Assembly: GCA_964641125.1 (NCBI GenBank)
Contig: CAZXMO010000003.1
Coordinates: forward strand, 33,265 to 97,264
Length of the DNA stretch: 64,000 bases
Direction: 5' to 3'
DNA from: JBKHAJ01 sp964641125
GTDB lineage: Bacteria > Spirochaetota > Spirochaetia > SPDA01 > CAZSGZ01
Both the position numbers and the translations under genes were made by a program. Positions 1 to 7,599 of this stretch are shown piece by piece (position 1 is the first letter of the stretch; each line of letters opens with the position of its first letter). The notes under the pieces are model-generated. The model saw nothing but the letters and a program-made list of their open reading frames with translations, made no database searches and was not told the DNA's origin.

Positions 1-303
1 GGATACGATGTCGGTATCGGTCAGGTTGAGGTAGTAACCCTCGAAGACGTGGACGAGATCAAGACGAAATATAGGAAGGCCCTCGAAGGGGTCAGGAAGG
101 AAATGGGGCTCGATTGGGTCATGCTGCTGATCACTAATGTTCTCAAAGAAAACAGCATGCTTTTGTCCACCGACTTTCCCGGGGCAGAAAACTCACTCGT
201 CTACAAGAAACACTCTCCCCACTTCTACCGGCTTCCCGGGGTCCTCTCTCGGAAGAAACAGCTCCTTCCTGAAATCTTACGTGTTCTCGAAGAGCTCTCC
301 TAG
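1..303 (+). CDS. C-terminal part of a manganese-dependent inorganic pyrophosphatase-like (DHH/DHHA2) protein
   Basis: The gene enters the window from the left already in frame, so only the last 100 residues are visible. The fragment begins with a GIGQVEV-type strand followed by a helix and a conserved MLLITNVL strand, which is the layout of the DHHA2 substrate-binding domain of family II inorganic pyrophosphatases (PpaC). These enzymes hydrolyse pyrophosphate in the cytoplasm with Mn or Co. The catalytic DHH domain lies outside the window, so activity cannot be judged. The gene ends 10 bases before the convergent membrane protein at 314. Other DHHA2 proteins, such as exopolyphosphatases, remain possible. 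Confidence 0.75.
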   Translation, partial: GYDVGIGQVEVVTLEDVDEIKTKYRKALEGVRKEMGLDWVMLLITNVLKENSMLLSTDFPGAENSLVYKKHSPHFYRLPGVLSRKKQLLPEILRVLEELS

Positions 304-313
304 ATGATAGGAT

Positions 314-1081
314 CTACAGGATTCCCGGTACCACCGCCTTCCTGTCCCCGGGGTAATCTTCAAAGGTTTCCCTGTACCATTTATGATGGGATACAGCCCG
401 GGGGAGGAGGTTGAAGATAGTCCACAGAGCGAAGACCAGGCCGGGCAGGGACCAGGTGAGAACGGCCCAGCCGATCCATTCGACCATCTCTCCAAAGTAG
501 TTCGGCGCGGATATCCAACGGAAGAACCACCCTCTCGGGACCTTATATTCCATCTCCCCCGGATTTCTGAGGTTCCGGAGGATGTAATCACTCCGAACGT
601 GTATTACGAATCCCGTAAAAAATAGGGCGCATCCGATTATAAACTGGGGTGTGGTCAGCCATGAAAGGGAGTATTTTTCAGCCCCTGGAGAGAAGATGTA
701 GAGGTATCCCCCCTGAAGATATGAGTTGAATCCGTTGAAAAGAACGGCAAAGAGCACCACCGACAGCGGCATATTGTTCCGGCTCGGCATAAGGCTCGAG
801 AAGATGAAGCTCCGATAGATGTAGTGGAAGAGCCACAAACCCAGAAAGACATAGGGCGGCGCTCCCGATTTCCAGCTTCCTAAGACAAAGAGGAGCACGA
901 ATCCGATGGGGGAAACCGCCTCCATGACCGTCCATCCAACCCGGTTGTTTATCTCCGGGCCCCATCCTCCCCGGGAATACCGTCCATACGGAGCGGTGAT
1001 GAAAAAGAGGGCGACAAAGATTACGGCCCCGATAAAAAGGAAGCCGAACTGGATAATTGAATAGAAAGTCCTAGGGTTCAT
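314..1081 (-). CDS. Steroid 5-alpha-reductase / isoprenylcysteine methyltransferase-like integral membrane protein
   Basis: This 255-residue protein has about six hydrophobic segments, starting at residue 10. Its C-terminal third carries the pattern of the 3-oxo-5-alpha-steroid 4-dehydrogenase family: an APNYFGE motif, then W-G-W, and a final HKWYRETFEDYP stretch that in this family helps bind NADPH. In bacteria the substrate is usually unknown; sterols, polyprenoids and fatty enoyl chains are all possible. The start is the ATG at 1081. The gene is divergent from the selenium operon, and the 9-bp repeats at 1112-1147 lie between them. Family membership is fairly secure; the reaction is not. 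Confidence 0.7.
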   Translation of the reverse strand: MNPRTFYSIIQFGFLFIGAVIFVALFFITAPYGRYSRGGWGPEINNRVGWTVMEAVSPIGFVLLFVLGSWKSGAPPYVFLGLWLFHYIYRSFIFSSLMPSRNNMPLSVVLFAVLFNGFNSYLQGGYLYIFSPGAEKYSLSWLTTPQFIIGCALFFTGFVIHVRSDYILRNLRNPGEMEYKVPRGWFFRWISAPNYFGEMVEWIGWAVLTWSLPGLVFALWTIFNLLPRAVSHHKWYRETFEDYPGDRKAVVPGIL

Positions 1082-1111
1082 GTATCTTGTATACGGAAAA
1101 AGTGGGGGTTT

Positions 1112-1147
1112 GTACAGACAGTACAGACAGTACAGACGGTGCAGACG
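1112..1147 (+). repeat. Four tandem 9-bp direct repeats upstream of the selenium operon
   Basis: The unit GTACAGACA occurs at 1112-1120 and 1121-1129, then GTACAGACG at 1130-1138 and GTGCAGACG at 1139-1147. The array ends seven bases before the -35 box of the selenium operon promoter and lies 30 bases upstream of the divergent gene starting at 1081. Its position suits a multi-site activator or repressor (inference). It could also be a neutral microsatellite-like repeat. Confidence 0.8.
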
Positions 1148-1154
1148 GGAATCG

Positions 1155-1183
1155 TTGACACGCCTCCTACTCCAATCTAAACT
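1155..1183 (+). promoter_or_regulatory. Sigma-70-type promoter of the selenium operon
   Basis: TTGACA at 1155-1160, a 17-base spacer, and TAAACT at 1178-1183 (4 of 6 matches to the -10 consensus). Transcription would start near 1190, only two or three bases before the ATG at 1193, so the first message would be nearly leaderless. Confidence 0.6.
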
Positions 1184-1192
1184 TGCACCGGA

Positions 1193-1420
1193 ATGAAGAC
1201 ACTCTACAGCCTCATATTCGTTCCGAGCATCTCACACGCCCTCGCCTGCGAGAAAATTCTCGAGCGAACGGGCGTATCCCAAAAGCTTATTCCCGTACCG
1301 AGGCGGTACAGCTCCGACTGCGGGGTGTGTATACGGATCTCCGCCGCGGACCGCGCACGCACCGAAGCGGTCCTGTCGGAAACCGGTACGGTATATGACC
1401 GAATCATTGAGGATGCTTAA
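1193..1420 (+). CDS. DUF3343 protein, putative Se/S carrier-like
   Basis: A 75-residue cytoplasmic protein of the DUF3343 family, which in many anaerobes sits beside yedF and selenium genes and is thought to carry persulfide or selenide. It shows the family layout: an early LIFVPSISHALACEKIL stretch and a central SDCGVCIRI motif with two cysteines. The yedF gene follows after 9 bases. The start is the ATG at 1193, just downstream of a good promoter, with no convincing ribosome-binding site. A role in selenium delivery to SelD is inferred from context and not proven for the family. Confidence 0.75.
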   Translation: MKTLYSLIFVPSISHALACEKILERTGVSQKLIPVPRRYSSDCGVCIRISAADRARTEAVLSETGTVYDRIIEDA

Positions 1421-1429
1421 GGAGATTTT

Positions 1430-2053
1430 ATGTCGGGAAAAACCATCGATGCGAGGGGGCAAGCCTGTCCTCAACCCGTTATTTTGACGAAAAAAGCATT
1501 GAAAGAACCGGACTTCGATGTGATTACCGTCATCGTGGATAACGATACCGCTTTGAAAAACGTGACCCTCCTCGCGGCGAAGCGGGGCGCAATGTATACC
1601 TCGGAATCCCGGGAAGACGGTCATTACATAACCCTCTCCCGTACTCCCTCGCCCGGTGCCACCGGAGGACCGGAGCCCGCGGGGGAACACTTTCCGGGAC
1701 ACGATCGGATAGAAAGCCCCTCGTCGGTCCTTGTCGTGAACTCGGCCGTTATGGGCCGGGGCGACGACGAGCTCGGAGGGCTCCTCCTCCGCGGATTTTT
1801 TCACGCCCTCGGCGAAGCGGATACCAAGCCGGGTACGATTATCTTCTACAACTCCGGGGTCCGGCTCACTGCCGAAGGCTCCCCGGTACTCGACGACCTC
1901 GCCGAGCTCGAGAAGTACGGCGTAACTCTCCTCGCCTGCGGAACCTGCCTCGAGTACTTCGGGCTCAAAGACAACCGCACCGTCGGGAGTGTTACCAACA
2001 TGTATACTATTACCGAAACGCTTCTCGAAGCGGAAAGGGTAATTAATCTTTAG
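1430..2053 (+). CDS. yedF: Selenium metabolism protein YedF
   Basis: 207 residues in two parts. The N-terminal 75 residues form a TusA/SirA-like fold with the CPxP motif (GQACPQPV, around residue 12) that carries sulfur or selenium on cysteine in this family. The C-terminal part, from about residue 95, is DsrE-like, with an LVVNS strand, GRGDDELG, and an LACGTCLEYFGL motif containing two cysteines. This two-domain form is the one linked to selenium metabolism in anaerobes. It is preceded by an AAGGAG site and lies between the DUF3343 gene and selD in the same direction. The selenium-carrier role is a family-level expectation. Confidence 0.85.
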   Translation: MSGKTIDARGQACPQPVILTKKALKEPDFDVITVIVDNDTALKNVTLLAAKRGAMYTSESREDGHYITLSRTPSPGATGGPEPAGEHFPGHDRIESPSSVLVVNSAVMGRGDDELGGLLLRGFFHALGEADTKPGTIIFYNSGVRLTAEGSPVLDDLAELEKYGVTLLACGTCLEYFGLKDNRTVGSVTNMYTITETLLEAERVINL

Positions 2054-2124
2054 GATTTCTTCCGGTATGATAGAACGCGAGTTAAAAAGCCGAAAGGCCC
2101 ACAGATGAAAAAAAGGAGGTACCC

Positions 2125-3180
2125 GTGGCGTGTGACGAATTCCGTCTGACCGCACTTACCGGTTCGGCCGGATGAGCGGCTAAGAGGGCCCCAGGGGCCC
2201 TGTCGCAGGTACTGCGGCACATAGACGGACTCTTTCCAACAGACAAGTTCCCCGATCTCCTAGTCGGCCTCGAGGTAAGCGACGACGCCGCGGTGTATCG
2301 AATAGATGCCGATAAGGCGGTAATTCTTACGGTGGATTTCATTACTCCCGTGGTGGACGATCCGTATGAGTACGGCGCCGTGGCCGCGGCGAACTCACTG
2401 AGCGATGTCTATGCCATGGGGGGCGATCCGGCGGTCGCCCTCAATGTATGCTGTTTTCCTCCCTCTCTCCCGGCGGAGATCCCGGCGGAAATCCTTCGCG
2501 GCGGGGCGGAGACCGTTCTCTCCGCCGGTGCGGTTATCGCGGGGGGCCACACCGTCGACGACGACGAGCCGAAGTACGGGCTGTGCGTCATGGGTTTAGT
2601 CCATCCCGAATCTATTATGACAAAGGCCGCCTTTCGACCCGGAGACATCCTTGTCCTGACAAAACCGTTAGGTACGGGGATGATTACCACCGCCGCGAAG
2701 GGGGATGCGGCCGATCCCGAGCACATAGCTTCGGCCCTCGAGACAATGAAACGGCTCAATGGAGACGCATCGAAAATATTCGGCGAGATCGGTATCCGGG
2801 GATGCACCGACGTAACCGGTTTCGGTCTCCTCGGACACGCCGTCGAGGCGGCCGAGAAGAGCGGAGTGACCCTCGAAATCGACATGAACAGGCTCGACTT
2901 TCTTCCCGGAGCACTCGATTATGCCGAAGAGTGCCTGTTTCCGGGGGGATCGCAAAACAATCTGGACTGTTATACACGGGCGGTCCGATTCGACGAAAGT
3001 CTCGACGAGACCTCACAACTGCTCTTAGCGACCCCGGAGACCTCCGGGGGGCTTCTCGCCGCGGTGTCCCCGGGGGCGCTCGCATCATGCCTCGAAAGGC
3101 TCGGTGCATCGGGAATACCCTTTTCGACGATCGGCCGGGTAATCGAAAAACAGTCCGAATCGGTTGCCGTCAAGGCGTGA
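2125..3180 (+). CDS. selD: Selenophosphate synthetase SelD, a selenoprotein with Sec at residue 17
   Basis: SelD makes selenophosphate from selenide and ATP for SelA. Translation starts at the GTG at 2125, five bases after GGAGG (2115-2119). Reading from there, codon 17 is UGA (2173-2175) in the context TGSAG-U-AAK. This matches E. coli SelD, where Cys17 of GAGCGCK is the essential catalytic residue, and Lys20 is also kept. The second cysteine of that motif (Cys19 in E. coli) is Ala here. Downstream are a DDAAVY motif, an AMGG turn, GGHTVDD and DVTGFGLLGHAVE. Total length is 351 residues including Sec, against 347 in E. coli. A caller treating UGA as stop would begin the gene wrongly at 2293. 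Confidence 0.95.
2173..2201 (+). promoter_or_regulatory. Sec UGA codon and bacterial SECIS hairpin of selD
   Basis: The UGA at 2173-2175 is followed, after nine bases, by AGGGCC (2185-2190), the loop CCAGG (2191-2195) and GGCCCT (2196-2201). The loop starts 16 bases after the UGA, the usual distance for SelB recognition, and contains guanosines. Structure prediction by eye only. Confidence 0.65.
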
Positions 3181-3193
3181 TGACGTTCGCGGT

Positions 3194-3225
3194 TTGACAA
3201 TGACGCCCGGATACGGCACTATATT
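3194..3225 (+). promoter_or_regulatory. Possible tRNA-Sec promoter
   Basis: A perfect TTGACA lies at 3194-3199. The -10 is uncertain: CACTAT at 3217-3222 has the right 17-base spacing but poor match, while TATATT at 3220-3225 matches well but with a 20-base spacer and would initiate inside the tRNA. Read-through from selD is also possible. Confidence 0.35.
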
Positions 3226-3228
3226 CGA

Positions 3229-3315
3229 GGAAGCAGATGGGGTCTGGTGGCCCCCGCGGTCTTCAAAACCGTCGGCTGCATGACGCAGCGGGAGGTTCGA
3301 TTCCTCCCTCTTCCG
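3229..3315 (+). tRNA. selC: Selenocysteine tRNA, anticodon UCA
   Basis: The 87-base gene begins GGAAG and ends CTTCC plus discriminator G. The anticodon loop CUUCAAA with UCA is closed by GCGGU/ACCGU. The D arm has a long GGGG/CCCC stem. A long variable arm is formed by GCTGC/GCAGC around ATGAC, and the T arm is GGAGG/CCTCC around TTCGATT. The acceptor stem pairs imperfectly around base 6, where C6 must bulge. CCA is not encoded. The placement between selD and selA supports the call. selA starts only four bases after its end. Confidence 0.93.
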
Positions 3316-3319
3316 ATAT

Positions 3320-4681
3320 ATGCACGACAACCCCCTTGCCTCGCTGCCGCAGATCGAAACTCTTCTCTCCCTATCCGAAATAGCCGGTTTCGAGGAACGG
3401 ATCGGAAGGCCCCTCGTCAAGCAGGCCGCCCGAACGGCGGTAGACCGGTTCCGTGCGAAACTCCGCGGTGGAAAGGTCGACGGTGCGGCAGTACCCGCCC
3501 TCGACGAGGTTGCGGAGACGGTGGCGGAGGAATGCCGCAGAATAGAGCGGAAAAAGATCCGCCGGGTCATAAACGGCACCGGAGTCGTCCTCCATACCAA
3601 TCTCGGCAGGTCTCCCCTGTCCCGCGATGTGTGGAAGGCCGCCGAAGCGGTCAACTGCGGCTACTCGAGCCTGGAGCTCGATATGACGTCGGGAAAACGG
3701 GGCGGCCGCACCGGTCTTATCCCGGAGCTCCTTGCCTCCTACCTCGGCTGCGAGAACGCCCTGGTGGTCAATAACAATGCAGCCGCGGTCTATCTGATCC
3801 TGTCGGAGTACGGACGGGGCAGAGACGTTTTGGTGAGCCGGGGTGAGCAGATCCAGATCGGGGGCGGCTTTCGGATCCCGGAAATTCTCGAGCAGACCGG
3901 ATCGAGACTCGTAGAGGTGGGGACAACGAATATAACCGGCATCGAGGATTTTCTCACCGCGGTAACTCCGGATACGGGATTGTGTCTGAGGGTCCACACC
4001 TCCAATTACGCCGTCCGCGGATTCACCCGCACCCCGGGAATACGGGAGCTCAAGTCCGCTCTCCCCGCCCATGTCCCTCTTATCATGGACCAAGGCTCGG
4101 GAGCGATGAAAGAAAACATCCCGGGAGAGACCGGAGTCGGGGAATACCTGAAGATGGGGGCCGATCTGGTCTGCTTTTCCGCGGATAAGCTCTTCGGAGG
4201 GGTCCAGGCGGGGTTCATCGTGGGTAAAGACGATATGATACGAAGGCTCTCCTCCCATCCGCTGATGAGGGTCTTCCGGCCGGGAAAGACCATATACTCC
4301 CTCCTCGAAGAGCATCTGATCCGCGCCATCAACGGAGAACAATCCCTCCCCGCCGATTCGATTCGAGAAGATAACGACCGCGCCAAGAGAACCGCGCGTA
4401 AAGTTCTCAAGGATATACCCTCCTCGCGCGCGCGAATAATGTCCGCCGATTTTTCCTTGGGCGGGGGGAGCTCTCCGGACGAGTATTTTCCTACCGCGGC
4501 AATCGAAATAATCTCCGACGATCCGCCTGAGTCGATACTCAAAAAGATGCGCGCCTGGAATCCCCCCATCATAGGTGTTATCCAGGACAACAGGGTCCGT
4601 ATATTCCCGGTAACCCTCTTCCCAGAGGACATCCCGCCGGTACGGGGTTTCCTCGAGCATCTGACGGGAGATGAATCCTGA
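3320..4681 (+). CDS. selA: L-seryl-tRNA(Sec) selenium transferase
   Basis: A PLP enzyme of 453 residues that converts seryl-tRNA(Sec) to selenocysteyl-tRNA(Sec) using selenophosphate. Visible landmarks are an N-terminal LPQIETLL segment that aligns with other SelA proteins, RRVINGTGVVLHTNLGRSPLS near residue 75, NNNAAAV near residue 152, and FSADKLFGGVQAG, whose lysine binds PLP. The ATG at 3320 is four bases past the 3' end of tRNA-Sec and has no ribosome-binding site of its own except inside the tRNA sequence. It is kept as the start because the first residues match the family. selB overlaps its stop codon as TGATG. Confidence 0.95.
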   Translation: MHDNPLASLPQIETLLSLSEIAGFEERIGRPLVKQAARTAVDRFRAKLRGGKVDGAAVPALDEVAETVAEECRRIERKKIRRVINGTGVVLHTNLGRSPLSRDVWKAAEAVNCGYSSLELDMTSGKRGGRTGLIPELLASYLGCENALVVNNNAAAVYLILSEYGRGRDVLVSRGEQIQIGGGFRIPEILEQTGSRLVEVGTTNITGIEDFLTAVTPDTGLCLRVHTSNYAVRGFTRTPGIRELKSALPAHVPLIMDQGSGAMKENIPGETGVGEYLKMGADLVCFSADKLFGGVQAGFIVGKDDMIRRLSSHPLMRVFRPGKTIYSLLEEHLIRAINGEQSLPADSIREDNDRAKRTARKVLKDIPSSRARIMSADFSLGGGSSPDEYFPTAAIEIISDDPPESILKKMRAWNPPIIGVIQDNRVRIFPVTLFPEDIPPVRGFLEHLTGDES

Positions 4682-6456
4682 TGTTCGTTATCGGGACCGC
4701 CGGTCATGTCGACCACGGGAAGACCGCCCTTATCGAGGCCCTTACCGGAATCAACGCGGACCGTCTGCCGGAGGAAAAGAAGCGGGGAATGACCATCGAC
4801 CTCGGATTCGCCCACTTCTTAGGATCGGAAGGCGAGGAAATCGGAGTTATCGACGTTCCGGGGCACGAGCGGTTTATCCGGAATATGGTCGCCGGGGCCT
4901 GGAGTCTCGATCTCGGTCTCCTGGTTATCGCGGTCGACGACGGATGGATGGATCAAACCGAGGACCACGCGCGGGTCCTCTACGGTATGGGGGTCCGCCG
5001 GGTTGTGTTGGTCCTCACGAAATGCGACCTCGCCGACCGAGACCAGATCGACCTCGTCCGGGAAGATACGGAAGAAAATTTCTTCCGTATCTTCGAAACC
5101 CTCCCCGAAACGGTCGAAACCAGCGCCCTATCCGGAACCGGAATCGACGAGCTCAAAACGACGGTCGTCCGGCTTCTCGCGGAGCCGAAAAAACGGAGCT
5201 TCCTCCCCTTCGCCACCCTCTACGTCGACCGTGTTTTTTCCCTTCAGGGAACGGGAACGGTGGTGACGGGAAGTCTCACAACGGGGAAAATTACCTCAGG
5301 CGGGGAGGTTACTCTTCTGCCTAGGGGCGCTCGAGCCCGGGTACGTTCGATCCAGTCGTACTACCGGGACACCGATACGGCCCGTCCGGTTTCCCGGGTC
5401 GCCGTCAATCTCCAGGGAATCAAGAAGGAAGAAGTATCCCGGGGCATGTGTCTGACCGATGATCGAGACCGCTTCTGGACCTCGAAAGAGCTTCTTGTAC
5501 GTATCCGGGAGTATCCCTCCCGGGAGACTCTTTCCGCAGCAAGCGCTCTGCGCGGGCAGAAGGAGGTCGAGGTCGCCCTCGGGACCTTTAACTCCCCCGC
5601 CCGGATCTACCGTTTGAACGACGCCTGCGTACGTTTCGTCCTCCGCGAGCCGGCATCCTTTCGCTGGAATCAGCCCCTTATAGTCACCGGACACGGGGGA
5701 AGCACCCCCCGCGCTTGGGGGCGTGTTCTGTGGGGAGAAAGAGTTTCGAGCGGCCTCAGATCACGTATCGCCGATTTTGCGGCCGCATGCGATACTTTGG
5801 AGCTCCCCGGCTACACCGTTTTTCATCTCGAAGTCTTCGGGTATGCCCGGGATACTGCAGGCGATTATCCTGAAGCACGAAGAATCGGGGAATGGATCCT
5901 TCAGGATTCTCTCGTCGAAAAGATCGAGACGGCCGTCCGACGTTCTTCCGAAAAGCCGGGGGGAACGACCCTTCCCGAATTATCAGGAGGTATTCCCGAG
6001 CTCGGTGAGCTCGAAACTTCGCTCCTAGAGTCGATCGTCGGCGAGATGAAGGCAAAGGGAACACTTGTCGAGCGCACAGGGGTCCTCTTTCAGCCGGGGA
6101 GAGAACGGAGCGAAGTGAGTAAAACGGGGAAGAAAATACTCGAGGCGGCTGCCGATAAAGAGCCGGAGGCGTTCGAGCCGAAGGACCTTTCTGTGCCCGG
6201 ATGTCAACAGGAGATCCGCGCTCTAGTTCGGGAAGGGCTCCTCGTCCAGCTCGAGGGAGGGCTCTACTATAGGCCCGAGGCCTACGATTCTCTGCGGGAC
6301 AAAATATTGGACGGGCTCGGTTCCGGGGCTTCCTTTACTATACCCGAGGCTAAGGACCGGTCCGGGCTCACCCGTAAATATATCATCCCCCTTCTCAACC
6401 GGATGGAGACGGACAAGCTGGTCCGGAGAGTTGATAATCAGCGTATCGTGCTCTGA
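4681..6456 (+). CDS. selB: Selenocysteine-specific elongation factor SelB
   Basis: A 591-residue translation factor that brings selenocysteyl-tRNA to UGA codons marked by a SECIS hairpin. The N-terminal GTPase has GHVDHGKT (residues 8-15), RGMTIDLGFA and DVPGHERF, followed by EF-Tu-like beta barrels. The last 200 residues have the winged-helix character that binds SECIS RNA. The usual family length is about 610-640. It follows selA with a one-base overlap. Its 3' end overlaps the convergent MFS gene by 19 bases, with no terminator visible between them. Confidence 0.95.
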   Translation: MFVIGTAGHVDHGKTALIEALTGINADRLPEEKKRGMTIDLGFAHFLGSEGEEIGVIDVPGHERFIRNMVAGAWSLDLGLLVIAVDDGWMDQTEDHARVLYGMGVRRVVLVLTKCDLADRDQIDLVREDTEENFFRIFETLPETVETSALSGTGIDELKTTVVRLLAEPKKRSFLPFATLYVDRVFSLQGTGTVVTGSLTTGKITSGGEVTLLPRGARARVRSIQSYYRDTDTARPVSRVAVNLQGIKKEEVSRGMCLTDDRDRFWTSKELLVRIREYPSRETLSAASALRGQKEVEVALGTFNSPARIYRLNDACVRFVLREPASFRWNQPLIVTGHGGSTPRAWGRVLWGERVSSGLRSRIADFAAACDTLELPGYTVFHLEVFGYARDTAGDYPEARRIGEWILQDSLVEKIETAVRRSSEKPGGTTLPELSGGIPELGELETSLLESIVGEMKAKGTLVERTGVLFQPGRERSEVSKTGKKILEAAADKEPEAFEPKDLSVPGCQQEIRALVREGLLVQLEGGLYYRPEAYDSLRDKILDGLGSGASFTIPEAKDRSGLTRKYIIPLLNRMETDKLVRRVDNQRIVL

Positions 6457-7592
6457 TCGGCGGGAATGTTTCTTCTCCGTATCCACACGAAAAGACCCGC
6501 CGCCACCGCCGCAATCACGAAGAGATTGAATACATAGGACCGCTCGATTCCGAAAGATGAAGCGAGCACCCCGAGAAGAAGCGGAAAGAGCATTCCTCCC
6601 AGCGAAAGGCAGGCGAAGAGAATCCCGGTTACCGCACCCGGCTGTTTCGGGTATTCCTCCGCCCCCTTGGCCATCACCAGCGGGAACACCGGAGCAATGC
6701 CGAGACCGTAGATGAGGCAGAAGATAACCTTGACCGGTATGCTCGGAACAACGATAAAGATGATCAGACTGATGAACCCGGTCAAGAGCCCGATAAAGAG
6801 AAGGTTCTTGCTCTTGATCCTCCGTATTATCCAGCTCGACGAAAGCCTTCCCGTCAAGACCCCGGCGAGGTAGATCCCAACAATGGCGCTGGAGAGCCTC
6901 ATGCTGACCTCGAGCTCGGTTTTGAAATACTCCGCAAGCCAGTAGGAGAATCCCAAGTCCAAGGAGACCGAGAGAAATATCAGCACCGCCGCGAGGATGA
7001 TATTCGGATTTTTTAGTATTTCTTTTATCGGCCGATGCCCCGACCGCTCCGTAGAGGCATCGGGAATCCGGGAAAAGACTATAGCCGGGATCAGGAGGAA
7101 GGCGATACCCGCCGTCTGAACGAAGGGCCATCTCCAGGAAAGTCCGACGGTAAAGTTGAGGGCCACCAGGAGAGGCGCGGTGAAACTGCCCAAAGCGGCG
7201 AAGAAGGTCTGAATGGAGAGATACCTCGCCCGGTTATGGGGAAACATGTCGAGCATTATGCTCTGCCCCACCGCTCCGATGGGGCTTCCGAAGAGGCTGA
7301 AAGCGAAAACGATAATGCAGATAACGATGTATGTCGGCGCGAAACCCATCGTAATGAGCCCGAGCCCGAGTAATCCTGAAAATCCGGCGTAGAGAAGTTT
7401 TCGGTTCGCGTAATCGGTAGCGATCCCTCCGACGGTCGTGCCGAACAGTGATCCCAGGGACAGGAGGGTAAAGAAGAGCCCCGCCTGAGGATAGGTGATT
7501 CCCAGATCGTCCACGATACCGGGAACGGACGGCCCGAGAAGGCCTATCACCATGACCCATAAAAAATTGGACGCGAAAGATATGTACGGCAC
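6438..7592 (-). CDS. MFS transporter
   Basis: 384 residues with about twelve hydrophobic segments. A loop after helix 2 has the GGIATDYANRKL pattern resembling the MFS signature (G-x3-D-x3-R). The start is a GTG at 7592, seven bases after the upstream aldolase stop, so it is translated as the last gene of the minus-strand array. The substrate is unknown. Neighbours suggest a sugar, a polyol or a product of their catabolism, but a second uptake system besides the ABC transporter or an exporter is equally possible. Confidence 0.8.
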   Translation of the reverse strand: MPYISFASNFLWVMVIGLLGPSVPGIVDDLGITYPQAGLFFTLLSLGSLFGTTVGGIATDYANRKLLYAGFSGLLGLGLITMGFAPTYIVICIIVFAFSLFGSPIGAVGQSIMLDMFPHNRARYLSIQTFFAALGSFTAPLLVALNFTVGLSWRWPFVQTAGIAFLLIPAIVFSRIPDASTERSGHRPIKEILKNPNIILAAVLIFLSVSLDLGFSYWLAEYFKTELEVSMRLSSAIVGIYLAGVLTGRLSSSWIIRRIKSKNLLFIGLLTGFISLIIFIVVPSIPVKVIFCLIYGLGIAPVFPLVMAKGAEEYPKQPGAVTGILFACLSLGGMLFPLLLGVLASSFGIERSYVFNLFVIAAVAAGLFVWIRRRNIPADQSTIR

Positions 7593-7599
7593 CCGAATT

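Noticed and set aside
1112..1147. Tandem repeats considered as a CRISPR array
   Set aside because: Units are only nine bases, adjacent, and without spacers.
1232..2155. Minus-strand open frame of 307 codons across DUF3343 and yedF
   Set aside because: It is antisense to two well-recognised genes and has no recognisable protein features.
2293..3180. A shorter SelD beginning at the ATG at 2293
   Set aside because: It would lose the catalytic N-terminus; the upstream frame with Sec17 matches SelD exactly and has a good ribosome-binding site.
3371..4660. Long open frame of 429 codons on the minus strand inside selA
   Set aside because: It is a shadow of selA caused by GC-rich codon bias, with no family resemblance.
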